NCBI GenBank assembly: GCA_002026165.1
Contig: MWOS01000193.1
Span: forward strand, 1 to 64,000
Direction of reading: 5' to 3'
Source of the DNA: Prochlorococcus sp. HOT208_60m_813G15
GTDB lineage: Bacteria > Cyanobacteriota > Cyanobacteriia > PCC-6307 > Cyanobiaceae
DNA: 64,000 bases
The first letter of the stretch is position 1, and each line of letters starts with the position of its first letter. A program made the translations under genes and the position numbers. The notes under the pieces were generated by a model. It saw nothing but the letters and a program-made list of their open reading frames with translations, was not told where the DNA came from and made no database searches. Below, piece by piece: positions 1-9,286 of this stretch.

Positions 1-1
1 G

Positions 2-46
2 GTTGCAGGGACTTTGGAATTAATAAAAGTGTTAACTAATATCTAA
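2..46 (+). CDS. Possible 3' end of an upstream gene (partial)
   Basis: The first bases of the window can be read in frame 2 as a 14-codon tail ending in VLTNI and a TAA stop at 44-46. It would be the C-terminus of a gene that begins outside the window. There is too little sequence to name a family, and the same stretch is open in another frame, so this is only a weak suggestion. Confidence 0.25.
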   Translation, partial: VAGTLELIKVLTNI

Positions 47-144
47 ACTGTTATGAAATAAAAAATTATAATTGTTTAACATATATATTTCAGATATTAG
101 CCAAATAGTTCAGCTATTAATAGGATTTAAATAGTAATAATTAA

Positions 145-1440
<1,296 letters not shown>

Positions 1441-1444
1441 TTTA

Positions 1445-3112
1445 TTAGCGCTTAAGTTTTTCTAAACGTGAGCCTTTTCTCATACTTAATTGGCACTTTA
1501 TCCAGTCAATAGTTATTGGTAGTGCAAAAAAAAGTGGTAATAATGCATAATTATTTTGTTTATTGGTTACAAGTAAAGCAGATGCTATTGATAAGCTTCC
1601 TATAAGAATTGAATGGCCTAAAGTTTTTTGAGCAGTAAACATTTTTTTGAATTGCCTATCAGACTCTCCCATTCTTATTTGCAATTGTAAATCACCCTGC
1701 TCTAATCTTTCTAAACTTTCATCTATTCTTTTGGGAATCCCAACAGCTTTTGATCCTAGTTCACCTACTTGCCTTCCAAATTGGTTAATTAAATCGTCGG
1801 GAGTTTGATTATTCGAAGTCATAAGTTCTATTAAATAAGGCTTTGTAACTGATACAAGGTTAAACCCTGGATCAAGCATTCTACCAACTCCTTCAAAAGT
1901 TGATAAAGCTCTCATCACAAAAATTAAATCTACTGGCAGTTGAAATGGTGTTTCATAAACAAGTTCGTATAAATCTCCAGATAATTTTTCGATAACATTT
2001 GGACTAAATGGAGGAGTTAAGGCTTCTTTAAGCATCAATCTGACTAATCTTCTGACTGGTCCTACATCTATATCTTTTGAAATTAGCCCAGCTTGTTGTA
2101 ATTGACTTACAAGCGATGAGGCGTCTCTAAGAGCAGCAGCCTTAACCATCCCCCCTAATCTTGTTTGAAGATTATTTGAGATATTCCCCATCATTCCAAA
2201 ATCATAAAAAATCAATTTACCTTCATTTGAAACTGCTAGATTCCCTGGATGAGGGTCTGCATGAAAAAAACCATAATTTACTAATTGTTTTAAATAGCTG
2301 ATGGCACCTATTTCTGCAATCTTAGGTAAATCAATTTCTTGTGACTGTAATTTTTCTAAATCGCTTATTTTTGTTCCTTCTAAATAACTTAAACAAAGAA
2401 CTTTTTCACTGCTCATATCCCAAATCACTTCAGGGACTTCAACATTTTCATCATCAAGAAATTGCTGTCTAAATCTTGCTGCATATTGTGCTTCACAATT
2501 AAAATCAAGCTCTTTCATGAGAACTTTCCTACACTCTCTAGCGATTTCAACCCAGTTTCTACCTCTACTCCAATTCTTGTTTTTCTGTAACAATCCTGCT
2601 ATTTGCTGCATTATGCCCAAATCGATAATAAATAATTCTTTTAAATTGGGTCTTTGAACTTTAAATACTACTTTCTTACCATTTTTTAAAGTCGCTCTAT
2701 GAACCTGAGCTAGTGATGCTGATCCAACCGGATCACATATTATTTGATCTATTTTATTAAACTTAGACCCTAGTTCATCTCTTATAGTCTCTTCAACTTG
2801 CGCAAATGAAAAATTAGGAACTTGATCCTGCAATTTAGACAATTCCTGTATCCAGGTATTAGGAATCAAATCAGGTCTCGCTGATAATAATTGTCCAATT
2901 TTAATAAATGCTGAACCAAGCTTTATTAATTGATTAGTAAACCACCTAGCTCTTTTAATTTGGACCCTACTTTTTTCATTGCCTTTAGTTTGGAAAATTG
3001 TAAATCTAATATTATCTATCCACAAAATTGTTAAAAGCGAAATCAGAGTTATCCAAATAAGAAATGCCCTCTTCAATTTTTTTAAACGATAATGAAAAAT
3101 GTGATAACTCAT
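1445..3112 (-). CDS. ABC1/UbiB-family atypical kinase
   Basis: This is an AarF/ABC1/UbiB-family protein of 555 residues. The family-specific KxGQ motif is seen as KIGQ (residues 71-74), followed by GSASLAQVHRA in the A-loop position, a VxF-K-VQRP lysine segment, HADPHPGN and the DFG-like YDFGMMG. A hydrophobic segment near residues 17-33 and another near the C-terminus suggest membrane attachment. In cyanobacteria and plastids such proteins are tied to prenyl-lipid and quinone metabolism and photooxidative stress; the substrate here is unknown. Its ATG overlaps the stop of the upstream small gene (TAATG), which suggests translational coupling. Confidence 0.9.
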   Translation of the reverse strand: MSYHIFHYRLKKLKRAFLIWITLISLLTILWIDNIRFTIFQTKGNEKSRVQIKRARWFTNQLIKLGSAFIKIGQLLSARPDLIPNTWIQELSKLQDQVPNFSFAQVEETIRDELGSKFNKIDQIICDPVGSASLAQVHRATLKNGKKVVFKVQRPNLKELFIIDLGIMQQIAGLLQKNKNWSRGRNWVEIARECRKVLMKELDFNCEAQYAARFRQQFLDDENVEVPEVIWDMSSEKVLCLSYLEGTKISDLEKLQSQEIDLPKIAEIGAISYLKQLVNYGFFHADPHPGNLAVSNEGKLIFYDFGMMGNISNNLQTRLGGMVKAAALRDASSLVSQLQQAGLISKDIDVGPVRRLVRLMLKEALTPPFSPNVIEKLSGDLYELVYETPFQLPVDLIFVMRALSTFEGVGRMLDPGFNLVSVTKPYLIELMTSNNQTPDDLINQFGRQVGELGSKAVGIPKRIDESLERLEQGDLQLQIRMGESDRQFKKMFTAQKTLGHSILIGSLSIASALLVTNKQNNYALLPLFFALPITIDWIKCQLSMRKGSRLEKLKR

Positions 3113-3426
3113 TAAATTTGATTACTTATAGTTTTATTAATGAGATCAATTTGCTTATTGATATCTTCAATTTCATTTAAAGCTTTTTTTATTTTGGAAT
3201 CTTGATAAGTATTTGAGGACTCATTTTCTTGAATATTTTCCACTTTTTCCATTCTTGAGGCTTCTTCGATTATGGATTCTTTCAAACTATCAAATTCTTT
3301 TTTGAGAATTTCTGGAGCATCCTGAGCAATATTTGTTGCTTCTTCAATTTTTTCAACTAATATCTCGTTTAATTTTTCCTTTACTTTCTTAATGGCAGCT
3401 TTTAAAAGGTAGTCAGAGTTGGTCAT
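3112..3426 (-). CDS. Small coiled-coil protein upstream of the ABC1 kinase
   Basis: I do not recognise a family. From the ATG at 3426 the product is 104 residues: rich in Lys, Glu and Ile, without cysteines or membrane segments, and with a heptad-like pattern suggesting coiled coil. A longer frame opens at 3495, but its first 23 residues look like read-through of the leader, and MTNSDYLLKAAIKKVK is the more natural N-terminus. The stop codon overlaps the ATG of the ABC1 kinase by one base, so the two are probably made together. A role as partner or scaffold of the kinase is only inference from that coupling. Confidence 0.65.
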   Translation of the reverse strand: MTNSDYLLKAAIKKVKEKLNEILVEKIEEATNIAQDAPEILKKEFDSLKESIIEEASRMEKVENIQENESSNTYQDSKIKKALNEIEDINKQIDLINKTISNQI

Positions 3427-3665
3427 AAAAAAATATATTGTTTCTTCGGCAATTGTTTTTTCGATATGAACTAATAATAGATCAATACAGAACATTTCAC
3501 GTAACTGATCATTTTGATAATTAATTTTTTATGTTTTTCCTATGTAAGTTTGTTTCTATATTATGCTTTTTTCTCTTTTTTCTTTTAACTTATATTTATA
3601 AACATGGTTAGGTATTTACATTAAAGATTTCTTCTAACCAAGAGCTCATCTAATTAACTACTAAA

Positions 3666-3671
3666 AAGGAG
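3666..3671 (+). promoter_or_regulatory. Ribosome binding site that fixes the TTG start of the TrxR-like gene
   Basis: AAGGAG lies 10 nt before the TTG at 3682. It is a strong Shine-Dalgarno match in a genome where most genes have weak ones, and it supports the TTG as the true start. Confidence 0.7.
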
Positions 3672-3681
3672 TTTTATTAAA

Positions 3682-4638
3682 TTGGAAATCATTGAGTCAG
3701 ATGTAGTTATTATCGGAGGAGGCCCGGCCGGATGTACTTGCGCACTTTATACATCTCGTTCAAACTTAAAGACAGTAATTTTAGATAAAAATCCATCTGT
3801 TGGAGCCTTAGCTATAACCCATCAAATAGCTAATTATCCAGGTGTTCCAGTTGATATAAGTGGGGAGAAATTACTTACTCTTATGAGAGAACAGGCTGTG
3901 CAATATGGTACAGACTATAGAAGAGCACAGGTGTTTGGAATAGACGCTAGTGGAGAATGGAAAATGGTTTATACGCCTGAAGGCACTTTCAAAGCTAAAG
4001 CACTTGTACTTGCAAGTGGTGCAATGGGTAGGCCTGCATCATTTAAGGGCGAAGCGGATTTTCTTGGCAAAGGAGTAAGTTATTGTGCTACATGTGATGG
4101 GGCTTTTTATAAAAATAGAGAAGTTGCTGTTGTTGGAGTGAACAAGGAGGCAATTGAAGAGGCAACTGTCCTAACTAAATTTGCATCAACTGTGCATTGG
4201 ATTACATCAAGTGACCCTAAATCAGATAATGAAGAAGCTATGGAATTGATGGATAATTCAAATATAAAACATTGGAGTAGAACAAGATTATTGGAAATAT
4301 TGGGTGATGAAATGGGAGTTAATGGGGTTGTTGTAAAAAATAAGCAAGAAGAAAATCCTATCAATTTAAATTTAGATGGAGTCTTTGTTTATATGAGTGG
4401 TTCAAAGCCGATTACTGATTTTTTAGGTGATCAAATTGCTTTAAAAGAAGACGGAGGAGTAATTGTGGATGACTTTATGTCTACAAACTCTGATGGAGTA
4501 TGGGCTATTGGAGATATAAGAAATACGCCATTTAAGCAAGCAGTCGTTGCGGCTTCTGATGGATGTATTGCTGCGATGTCAATTGATAGATATTTAAATA
4601 GTAGAAAAAATATAAGAGTAGATTGGATTCATTCTTAA
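3682..4638 (+). CDS. Thioredoxin-reductase-like flavoprotein without NADPH-binding motifs
   Basis: The protein has 318 residues and a TTG start. It shows the FAD-binding GGGPAG (residues 12-17), the redox disulfide CATC (Cys135 and Cys138) in the thioredoxin-reductase context YCATCDGAFY, and the C-terminal FAD motif GDIRNTPFKQA. In place of the NADPH-domain GGGNTA and HRRxxFR of bacterial TrxB it has GVNKEA and ITSSDP, so the pyridine nucleotide site looks destroyed. This resembles the pyridine-nucleotide-independent TrxR-like flavoenzymes described in clostridia (FFTR) and some cyanobacteria (DTR/DDOR types). I infer that the electron donor may be ferredoxin or another thiol rather than NADPH. 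Plain trxB would be a misleading name. Confidence 0.88.
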   Translation: MEIIESDVVIIGGGPAGCTCALYTSRSNLKTVILDKNPSVGALAITHQIANYPGVPVDISGEKLLTLMREQAVQYGTDYRRAQVFGIDASGEWKMVYTPEGTFKAKALVLASGAMGRPASFKGEADFLGKGVSYCATCDGAFYKNREVAVVGVNKEAIEEATVLTKFASTVHWITSSDPKSDNEEAMELMDNSNIKHWSRTRLLEILGDEMGVNGVVVKNKQEENPINLNLDGVFVYMSGSKPITDFLGDQIALKEDGGVIVDDFMSTNSDGVWAIGDIRNTPFKQAVVAASDGCIAAMSIDRYLNSRKNIRVDWIHS

Positions 4639-4657
4639 AAAATATTTCTGCTTTAAC

Positions 4658-4939
4658 TTAAAGGGGTGTTGCTTCAGAAATATAAGCTACTCCTCCGTAG
4701 TAGCTTAAATCGTCCCTGATGTTATCTCTCATTTGATCTATTAATTCTTGCTCACAAAATACAATTACATGAGCATTTGCTCCTAATCCTGTAAATTCCA
4801 TATCTTCAGTAACAACTCTTTCAGGACCTCTGCCTGTGGCGTGTTTCATAACGGTATATCCAGGAACATTAGCTTTTTCTAATGTTTTAATGATTGCATC
4901 TAGTTCTCTTTCACTAAATATCAAGTCTAATCTTTTCAT
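4658..4939 (-). CDS. sbtB: SbtB, PII-like carbon-sensing protein
   Basis: This 93-residue protein has the ferredoxin-like fold pattern of PII proteins, with MKRLDLIFSERELDAIIKTL at the start and a T-loop region GRGPERVVTEDMEFTGLGANAHVIVFC. Its position directly after sbtA (2 nt gap) identifies it as SbtB, which in other cyanobacteria binds adenine nucleotides, including cAMP, and controls SbtA. The C-terminus stops at YISEATPL, so the redox R-loop with a CGPDGC-like motif seen in longer freshwater SbtB proteins is absent. It is the last gene of the bicA-sbtA-sbtB operon. Confidence 0.85.
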   Translation of the reverse strand: MKRLDLIFSERELDAIIKTLEKANVPGYTVMKHATGRGPERVVTEDMEFTGLGANAHVIVFCEQELIDQMRDNIRDDLSYYGGVAYISEATPL

Positions 4940-4941
4940 TT

Positions 4942-5940
4942 TTATAAAGGGGAAAGTGGGATAATGGTATTTACTAAACTCATATATATGGGAATGCCAA
5001 GAACTATATTGAATGGGAAAGTTAGACCTAGTGTAGTTGAAATATAATAACTAGATTTAGCCTCTGGAACTGTCATCCTCATCGCTGCAGGTACTGCTAA
5101 ATAAGAGGCGCTTGCACATAAAACCACAAATAAAAGTGCGTTGCCAGGTCCTAAAGATAAAAATCTTGCAACGAAAACACCAATAAATGCATTAAATAGA
5201 GGCATGAAAATAGAAAACCCAATCAAAAACGAACCCGCATTCTTCAATCTTGGTAATCTTTGAGCAGCGACTATTCCCATATCTAATAAGAAGAAGCATT
5301 CTGCTCCATAGAATAATTGTCCAGTAAAAGGCTCCATTTTTGCAATTCCTGAGGGATTACTGGAAGCAGTCAGAAATCCCACAATTAAGCTTGAAAGCAA
5401 TAAATAAACTGATCCATTCAAAAGTGATTCGTGTAATATTGCGCTTAGATGCATTTTTCTTGATTTTGGTCTATTTTTTGGTGCTGCAAATTTCACAAGT
5501 AATAATCCAACAATGATTGCAGGAGATTCCATTAAAGCTAAGGCGCCAACCATAAACCCATCAAAAACTATTTTTTGACTTTCTAAAAAACTTTCTGCGG
5601 AAATAAATGTAACAGCACTAATTGAACCGTATGCTGCTGCTATTGCGGCTGAATTAAAGACATCAAACTTAAATCTTAAAATTAAAAATCCAATCAGAGG
5701 GATTACTAGTGACATAAGTATTGCAGCGCTTAAAGTAGGCAATACTTGATTTGTAAACCCACTTTTCTGAATCTCTATACCTCCTTTGAACCCAATAGCT
5801 AGGAGCAGATATAAGGAGAAAAGTTTAGGTAATGGAGCTGGTATTTCTAAATCAGATTTAAAGAGTACTGATGTTGCTCCAATCAAAAAGAAAAGAACTG
5901 GCGGGGCTAATACATTTTGCAGAATTGGATTTATTTCCAT
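4942..5940 (-). CDS. sbtA: SbtA-type sodium-dependent bicarbonate transporter (DUF897)
   Basis: This membrane protein of 332 residues has about ten hydrophobic segments arranged as two similar halves, the pattern of the SbtA/DUF897 family. It begins MEINPILQNVLAPPVLFFLIG, with a glycine-rich block IGFKGGIEIQKSG and a charged central loop near residues 155-165. SbtA proteins import HCO3- with Na+ across the plasma membrane. It sits 3 nt after bicA and 2 nt before sbtB, which makes the function more certain than the sequence alone would. Marine picocyanobacterial SbtA proteins are divergent, so transport kinetics should not be assumed from freshwater ones. Confidence 0.85.
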   Translation of the reverse strand: MEINPILQNVLAPPVLFFLIGATSVLFKSDLEIPAPLPKLFSLYLLLAIGFKGGIEIQKSGFTNQVLPTLSAAILMSLVIPLIGFLILRFKFDVFNSAAIAAAYGSISAVTFISAESFLESQKIVFDGFMVGALALMESPAIIVGLLLVKFAAPKNRPKSRKMHLSAILHESLLNGSVYLLLSSLIVGFLTASSNPSGIAKMEPFTGQLFYGAECFFLLDMGIVAAQRLPRLKNAGSFLIGFSIFMPLFNAFIGVFVARFLSLGPGNALLFVVLCASASYLAVPAAMRMTVPEAKSSYYISTTLGLTFPFNIVLGIPIYMSLVNTIIPLSPL

Positions 5941-5943
5941 AAA

Positions 5944-7599
5944 TTACGAAGCTATTTCATTTAGAGCAGTTTCTAAAGCTTCTTTTCTTGTTTCAATAAT
6001 GCCTTCAACTCCAAACTTAGCTAATCTATCCTTGACTTTTTCATTTGCACCAGCAACAAATGCTTTTCTGGAATTATTTTTTGCTTCTTGCATCATATCC
6101 TCTATTGCGAGAGTCGCCGTGACTCCAAGTCTTGGTACATCAGTGATATCTAATATCAAAACCTTGTAGTTTCTTACAAGCATCATTCTTTCAGATATTC
6201 CTTTAGCTGCTCCAAAACTAAGTGGTCCTTTTAGTCTAAACAACATTACTTCTCCTGAACATCTATTTAGAAGTGCTTTTTCATCAGCAGGCAATGCATT
6301 TTTTGCTTGATCATCTTTTGATAAAGGATTATCCTCATCCATACCTTCTAGTTGAGTTTCGGTTATTGAATCAATAGTGAGCATATTTGCTATGAATACA
6401 CCAACTAAAACTGCCCAAATTAAATCCCAAAAAACAGTCATTAAAAGTACGCCGTACATCACTACTGCTGTTTTTAAAGATAATTTGTGAGCCCTCCTCA
6501 AGAATCCCCAATCAATAATATCTAGGCCTACTTTTATAAGAATTCCTGCTAGCAATGCAGTTGGTATTTGCTCAGCTAAAGGTCCAGCACCAACTAAAAC
6601 TATCAACAATACAACTGAGTGAACCATACCAGAAATGGGAGTTGATCCTCCAGATTTAACATTTATAACTGTTCTCATGGTTGCCCCTGCTCCAGGTAAA
6701 CCTGAAAACAGACCTGCTACAGCATTTCCTATCCCTTGACCTATAAGTTCTCTATCAGAATTATGTTTTGTTTGAGAGATATTATCTGCTACTAGAGATG
6801 TCAGTAAGGAGTCAATAGCGCCAAGTACTGCTAGGACTAATCCTGCCTTGAAAATAATTGGGAAATATTGATTAAAACTTGGGAAATTTAAAGATGGAAC
6901 TCCCCTTGGAATTTCTCCAATTCTATCAATAACTCCGTCTCCAAAAATTAAAATTGATATTGGAGTTACGATCAATAAGGCCAATAGAGGAGAAGGAACC
7001 CATTGACTTATTTTTCTAGGAGTTAAAAATACTATACCTAGAGTCATTATTGCCACTCCAATAGCAGCTCCATTTGGCTGGAAATTTGAAAATACAGTTG
7101 ATAAAGATTCGACTACCCCACCACGAGTGCTAATACCCAGTAATGGTCCAATCTGAAGTGCAATGATTATGACTCCAATACCAGACATAAATCCTGACAC
7201 AACAGAATATGGAACTAAAGTAATGTACTTTCCTAGTTTTAGAATCCCAAATAATATTTGCAGTAAGCCGCCAATGACTACCGCTGCCATCACTAAAGGT
7301 AAAATTTGTCCTGCAGAGAGATCTCTTGGAACCCCCACTGCTGCTAAGCCTGCTACTACTCCAGCAACAGTTACACTCATTGGACCGGTAGGTCCACTAA
7401 CCTGAGCAGGTGTTCCACCGAACAATGCTGCTAAAAAACCAACTACTACTGCCCCATATAGTCCATAAATTGCTCCGCCAGGTCCTAACGCAGCATTACC
7501 AAAAGCAAGAGCGAGAGGTAAAGCCACCACTGCGGCTGTGATCCCTCCTAGAATATCTCCTCTTACATTCTTTAGATGAAATCCATTAATTATTTTCAA
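5944..7599 (-). CDS. bicA: SulP-family anion transporter, probable BicA-type bicarbonate transporter
   Basis: The 551 residues contain a SulP transporter core with many membrane segments and characteristic glycine-rich stretches (GGTPAQVSGPTGPMSV, GLFSGLPGAGATMRTVINVKSGG). These are followed from about residue 435 by a STAS domain with LILDITDVPRLGVTATLAIEDM. The start is TTG at 7599, supported by AAGGAG about ten bases upstream. SulP proteins carry sulfate or bicarbonate; the operon with sbtA and sbtB favours bicarbonate (BicA). It is the first gene of the operon and shares a 223-nt divergent promoter region with hemB. Confidence 0.87.
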   Translation of the reverse strand: MKIINGFHLKNVRGDILGGITAAVVALPLALAFGNAALGPGGAIYGLYGAVVVGFLAALFGGTPAQVSGPTGPMSVTVAGVVAGLAAVGVPRDLSAGQILPLVMAAVVIGGLLQILFGILKLGKYITLVPYSVVSGFMSGIGVIIIALQIGPLLGISTRGGVVESLSTVFSNFQPNGAAIGVAIMTLGIVFLTPRKISQWVPSPLLALLIVTPISILIFGDGVIDRIGEIPRGVPSLNFPSFNQYFPIIFKAGLVLAVLGAIDSLLTSLVADNISQTKHNSDRELIGQGIGNAVAGLFSGLPGAGATMRTVINVKSGGSTPISGMVHSVVLLIVLVGAGPLAEQIPTALLAGILIKVGLDIIDWGFLRRAHKLSLKTAVVMYGVLLMTVFWDLIWAVLVGVFIANMLTIDSITETQLEGMDEDNPLSKDDQAKNALPADEKALLNRCSGEVMLFRLKGPLSFGAAKGISERMMLVRNYKVLILDITDVPRLGVTATLAIEDMMQEAKNNSRKAFVAGANEKVKDRLAKFGVEGIIETRKEALETALNEIAS

Positions 7600-7822
7600 A
7601 GATACTCTCCTTTAAAATAAATACTTAACTAAAAGATATTATCTCTTTATGACGTAAATTTGTGAAAAATGAAGTTTGTGCAAAATATTTTTGTAACTTT
7701 TTTTGCTTTTTTTAAATAAATTTTAGTTACTTTTCCTGAACAAAACTAGTCTCTGATTGATTTATGTGCGAGGCAAGCGATTAATGTATTAGATAAATAT
7801 TTTTCAATTTTATAATATTCAA

Positions 7823-8824
7823 ATGAATTCTATTATTCGTCCAAGAAGATTAAGAAGAACTGAGGCAATTAGAGAAATGGTTAAAGAAAACCATTTGGCG
7901 GCATCGGACTTTATCTATCCATTATTTATTCATGAAAAAGATTTTAATGAGGAAATTTCCGCAATGCCCGGAACTTACAGATGGGATATTAATGGCTTAT
8001 TAAAAGAGGTTACTAGAGCATGGGAATTGGGAATTAGATGTGTGGTTCTTTTCCCAAAAATTAACGATAGCTTAAAGAGTGAAGATGGAGCAGAATGTTT
8101 TAATGAGGACGGTTTAATACCTAAAGCTATTCGAATATTAAAAAAAGAGATTCCAGAAATGGCAATAATGACAGATGTTGCCTTGGACCCTTACTCGTGT
8201 GATGGACATGATGGCTTAGTTGATGAAACTGGAAAAATATTGAATGATGAAACGATTAAAATTTTAAAAAAACAAGCTTTAACTCAAGCTAGAGCTGGAG
8301 CAGATTTTATTGGCCCTAGTGACATGATGGATGGGAGAGTTGGAGCAATTAGGAATGCTCTCGATAGTGAAGGATTTAGTGATGTAGGTATTATTAGTTA
8401 TACAGCTAAATATTCATCTGCTTATTATGGTCCGTTTAGAACTGCTTTAGATTCGGCTCCTAGAGAAAATAGTAAGAAAGTAATTCCAGACAATAAGTCT
8501 ACATATCAAATGGACCCTGCCAATTCAAAAGAGGCTTTAATTGAATCTGCATTGGATCAGTATGAAGGAGCTGATATTTTGATGGTAAAACCAGGAATTT
8601 CATATTTGGATATTGTTTATAGACTAAGCACATTTTCAAATAAGCCCATAGCTGCATACAACGTTAGTGGGGAGTATTCCATGGTAAAGTCTGCTGCTAT
8701 GAAGAACTGGATTAACGAAAAAGATATTGTTTTAGAGACATTGCTTAGTTTTAAAAGAGCAGGAGCAAAATTAATACTCACGTATCATGCTTGTGATGCA
8801 TCTCAATGGTTGCAGGATACTTAA
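7823..8824 (+). CDS. hemB: Delta-aminolevulinic acid dehydratase (porphobilinogen synthase)
   Basis: HemB condenses two 5-aminolevulinate molecules to porphobilinogen for heme and chlorophyll. At 333 residues it is full length. Both active-site lysine regions are visible: YTAKYSSAYYGPFR and ILMVKPGISYLDI. The metal-binding segment reads DVALDPYSCDGHDG, rich in aspartate with one cysteine; this is the plant and cyanobacterial Mg-type arrangement rather than the three-cysteine zinc site. The ATG at 7823 gives the expected N-terminus RPRRLRR. It is transcribed divergently from bicA. Confidence 0.96.
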   Translation: MNSIIRPRRLRRTEAIREMVKENHLAASDFIYPLFIHEKDFNEEISAMPGTYRWDINGLLKEVTRAWELGIRCVVLFPKINDSLKSEDGAECFNEDGLIPKAIRILKKEIPEMAIMTDVALDPYSCDGHDGLVDETGKILNDETIKILKKQALTQARAGADFIGPSDMMDGRVGAIRNALDSEGFSDVGIISYTAKYSSAYYGPFRTALDSAPRENSKKVIPDNKSTYQMDPANSKEALIESALDQYEGADILMVKPGISYLDIVYRLSTFSNKPIAAYNVSGEYSMVKSAAMKNWINEKDIVLETLLSFKRAGAKLILTYHACDASQWLQDT

Positions 8825-8887
8825 AAACTCATTATTAACAAAAATTTGTTTTATTCTTAATATAAGTCATAAATTAATTGCTTTGTT

Positions 8888-9274
8888 TTGAAGTTTTCAC
8901 AAGGAGTAAATAGGATTGGTCACATTGCACTTAGAGTAGAGAATCTCGAAAGGGCGAAATCTTTTTACATCAAGCTTGGTATGAATTTGGTTTGGGATGA
9001 TAAAGATTGGTCTTATTTAGAGGCAGGTAAAGGAAAAGATGGACTTGCGTTGTTGGGCCCTAGCTACAAAGCTGCGGGACCTCACTTTGCTTTTCATTTT
9101 GAAAATAAAAAAGAAGTGGAAAATATTCAAAATGATTTAAAAGATTCTGGTGTAACAGTTGGTCCTTTACATGAGCATAGAGATGGAACAGCATCTTTTT
9201 ATATGAAGGATACTGAAGGAAACTGGCTTGAGATGCTTTATGTTCCTCCTGAAGGGATTCAATCGAATGTTTGA
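8888..9274 (+). CDS. Glyoxalase/VOC-fold protein
   Basis: This 128-residue protein has one VOC module pair. It begins RIGHIALRVENLERAKSFYIKLG, where the His is a metal ligand, and ends FYMKDTEGNWLEMLYVPP, where the Glu is a metal ligand. The family includes lactoylglutathione lyase and many other metal-dependent enzymes; the substrate cannot be read from the sequence. The start is TTG at 8888. It lies 12 nt ahead of mutS2 and may be cotranscribed with it. Confidence 0.85.
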   Translation: MKFSQGVNRIGHIALRVENLERAKSFYIKLGMNLVWDDKDWSYLEAGKGKDGLALLGPSYKAAGPHFAFHFENKKEVENIQNDLKDSGVTVGPLHEHRDGTASFYMKDTEGNWLEMLYVPPEGIQSNV

Positions 9275-9286
9275 TTCTTTTTTTTT

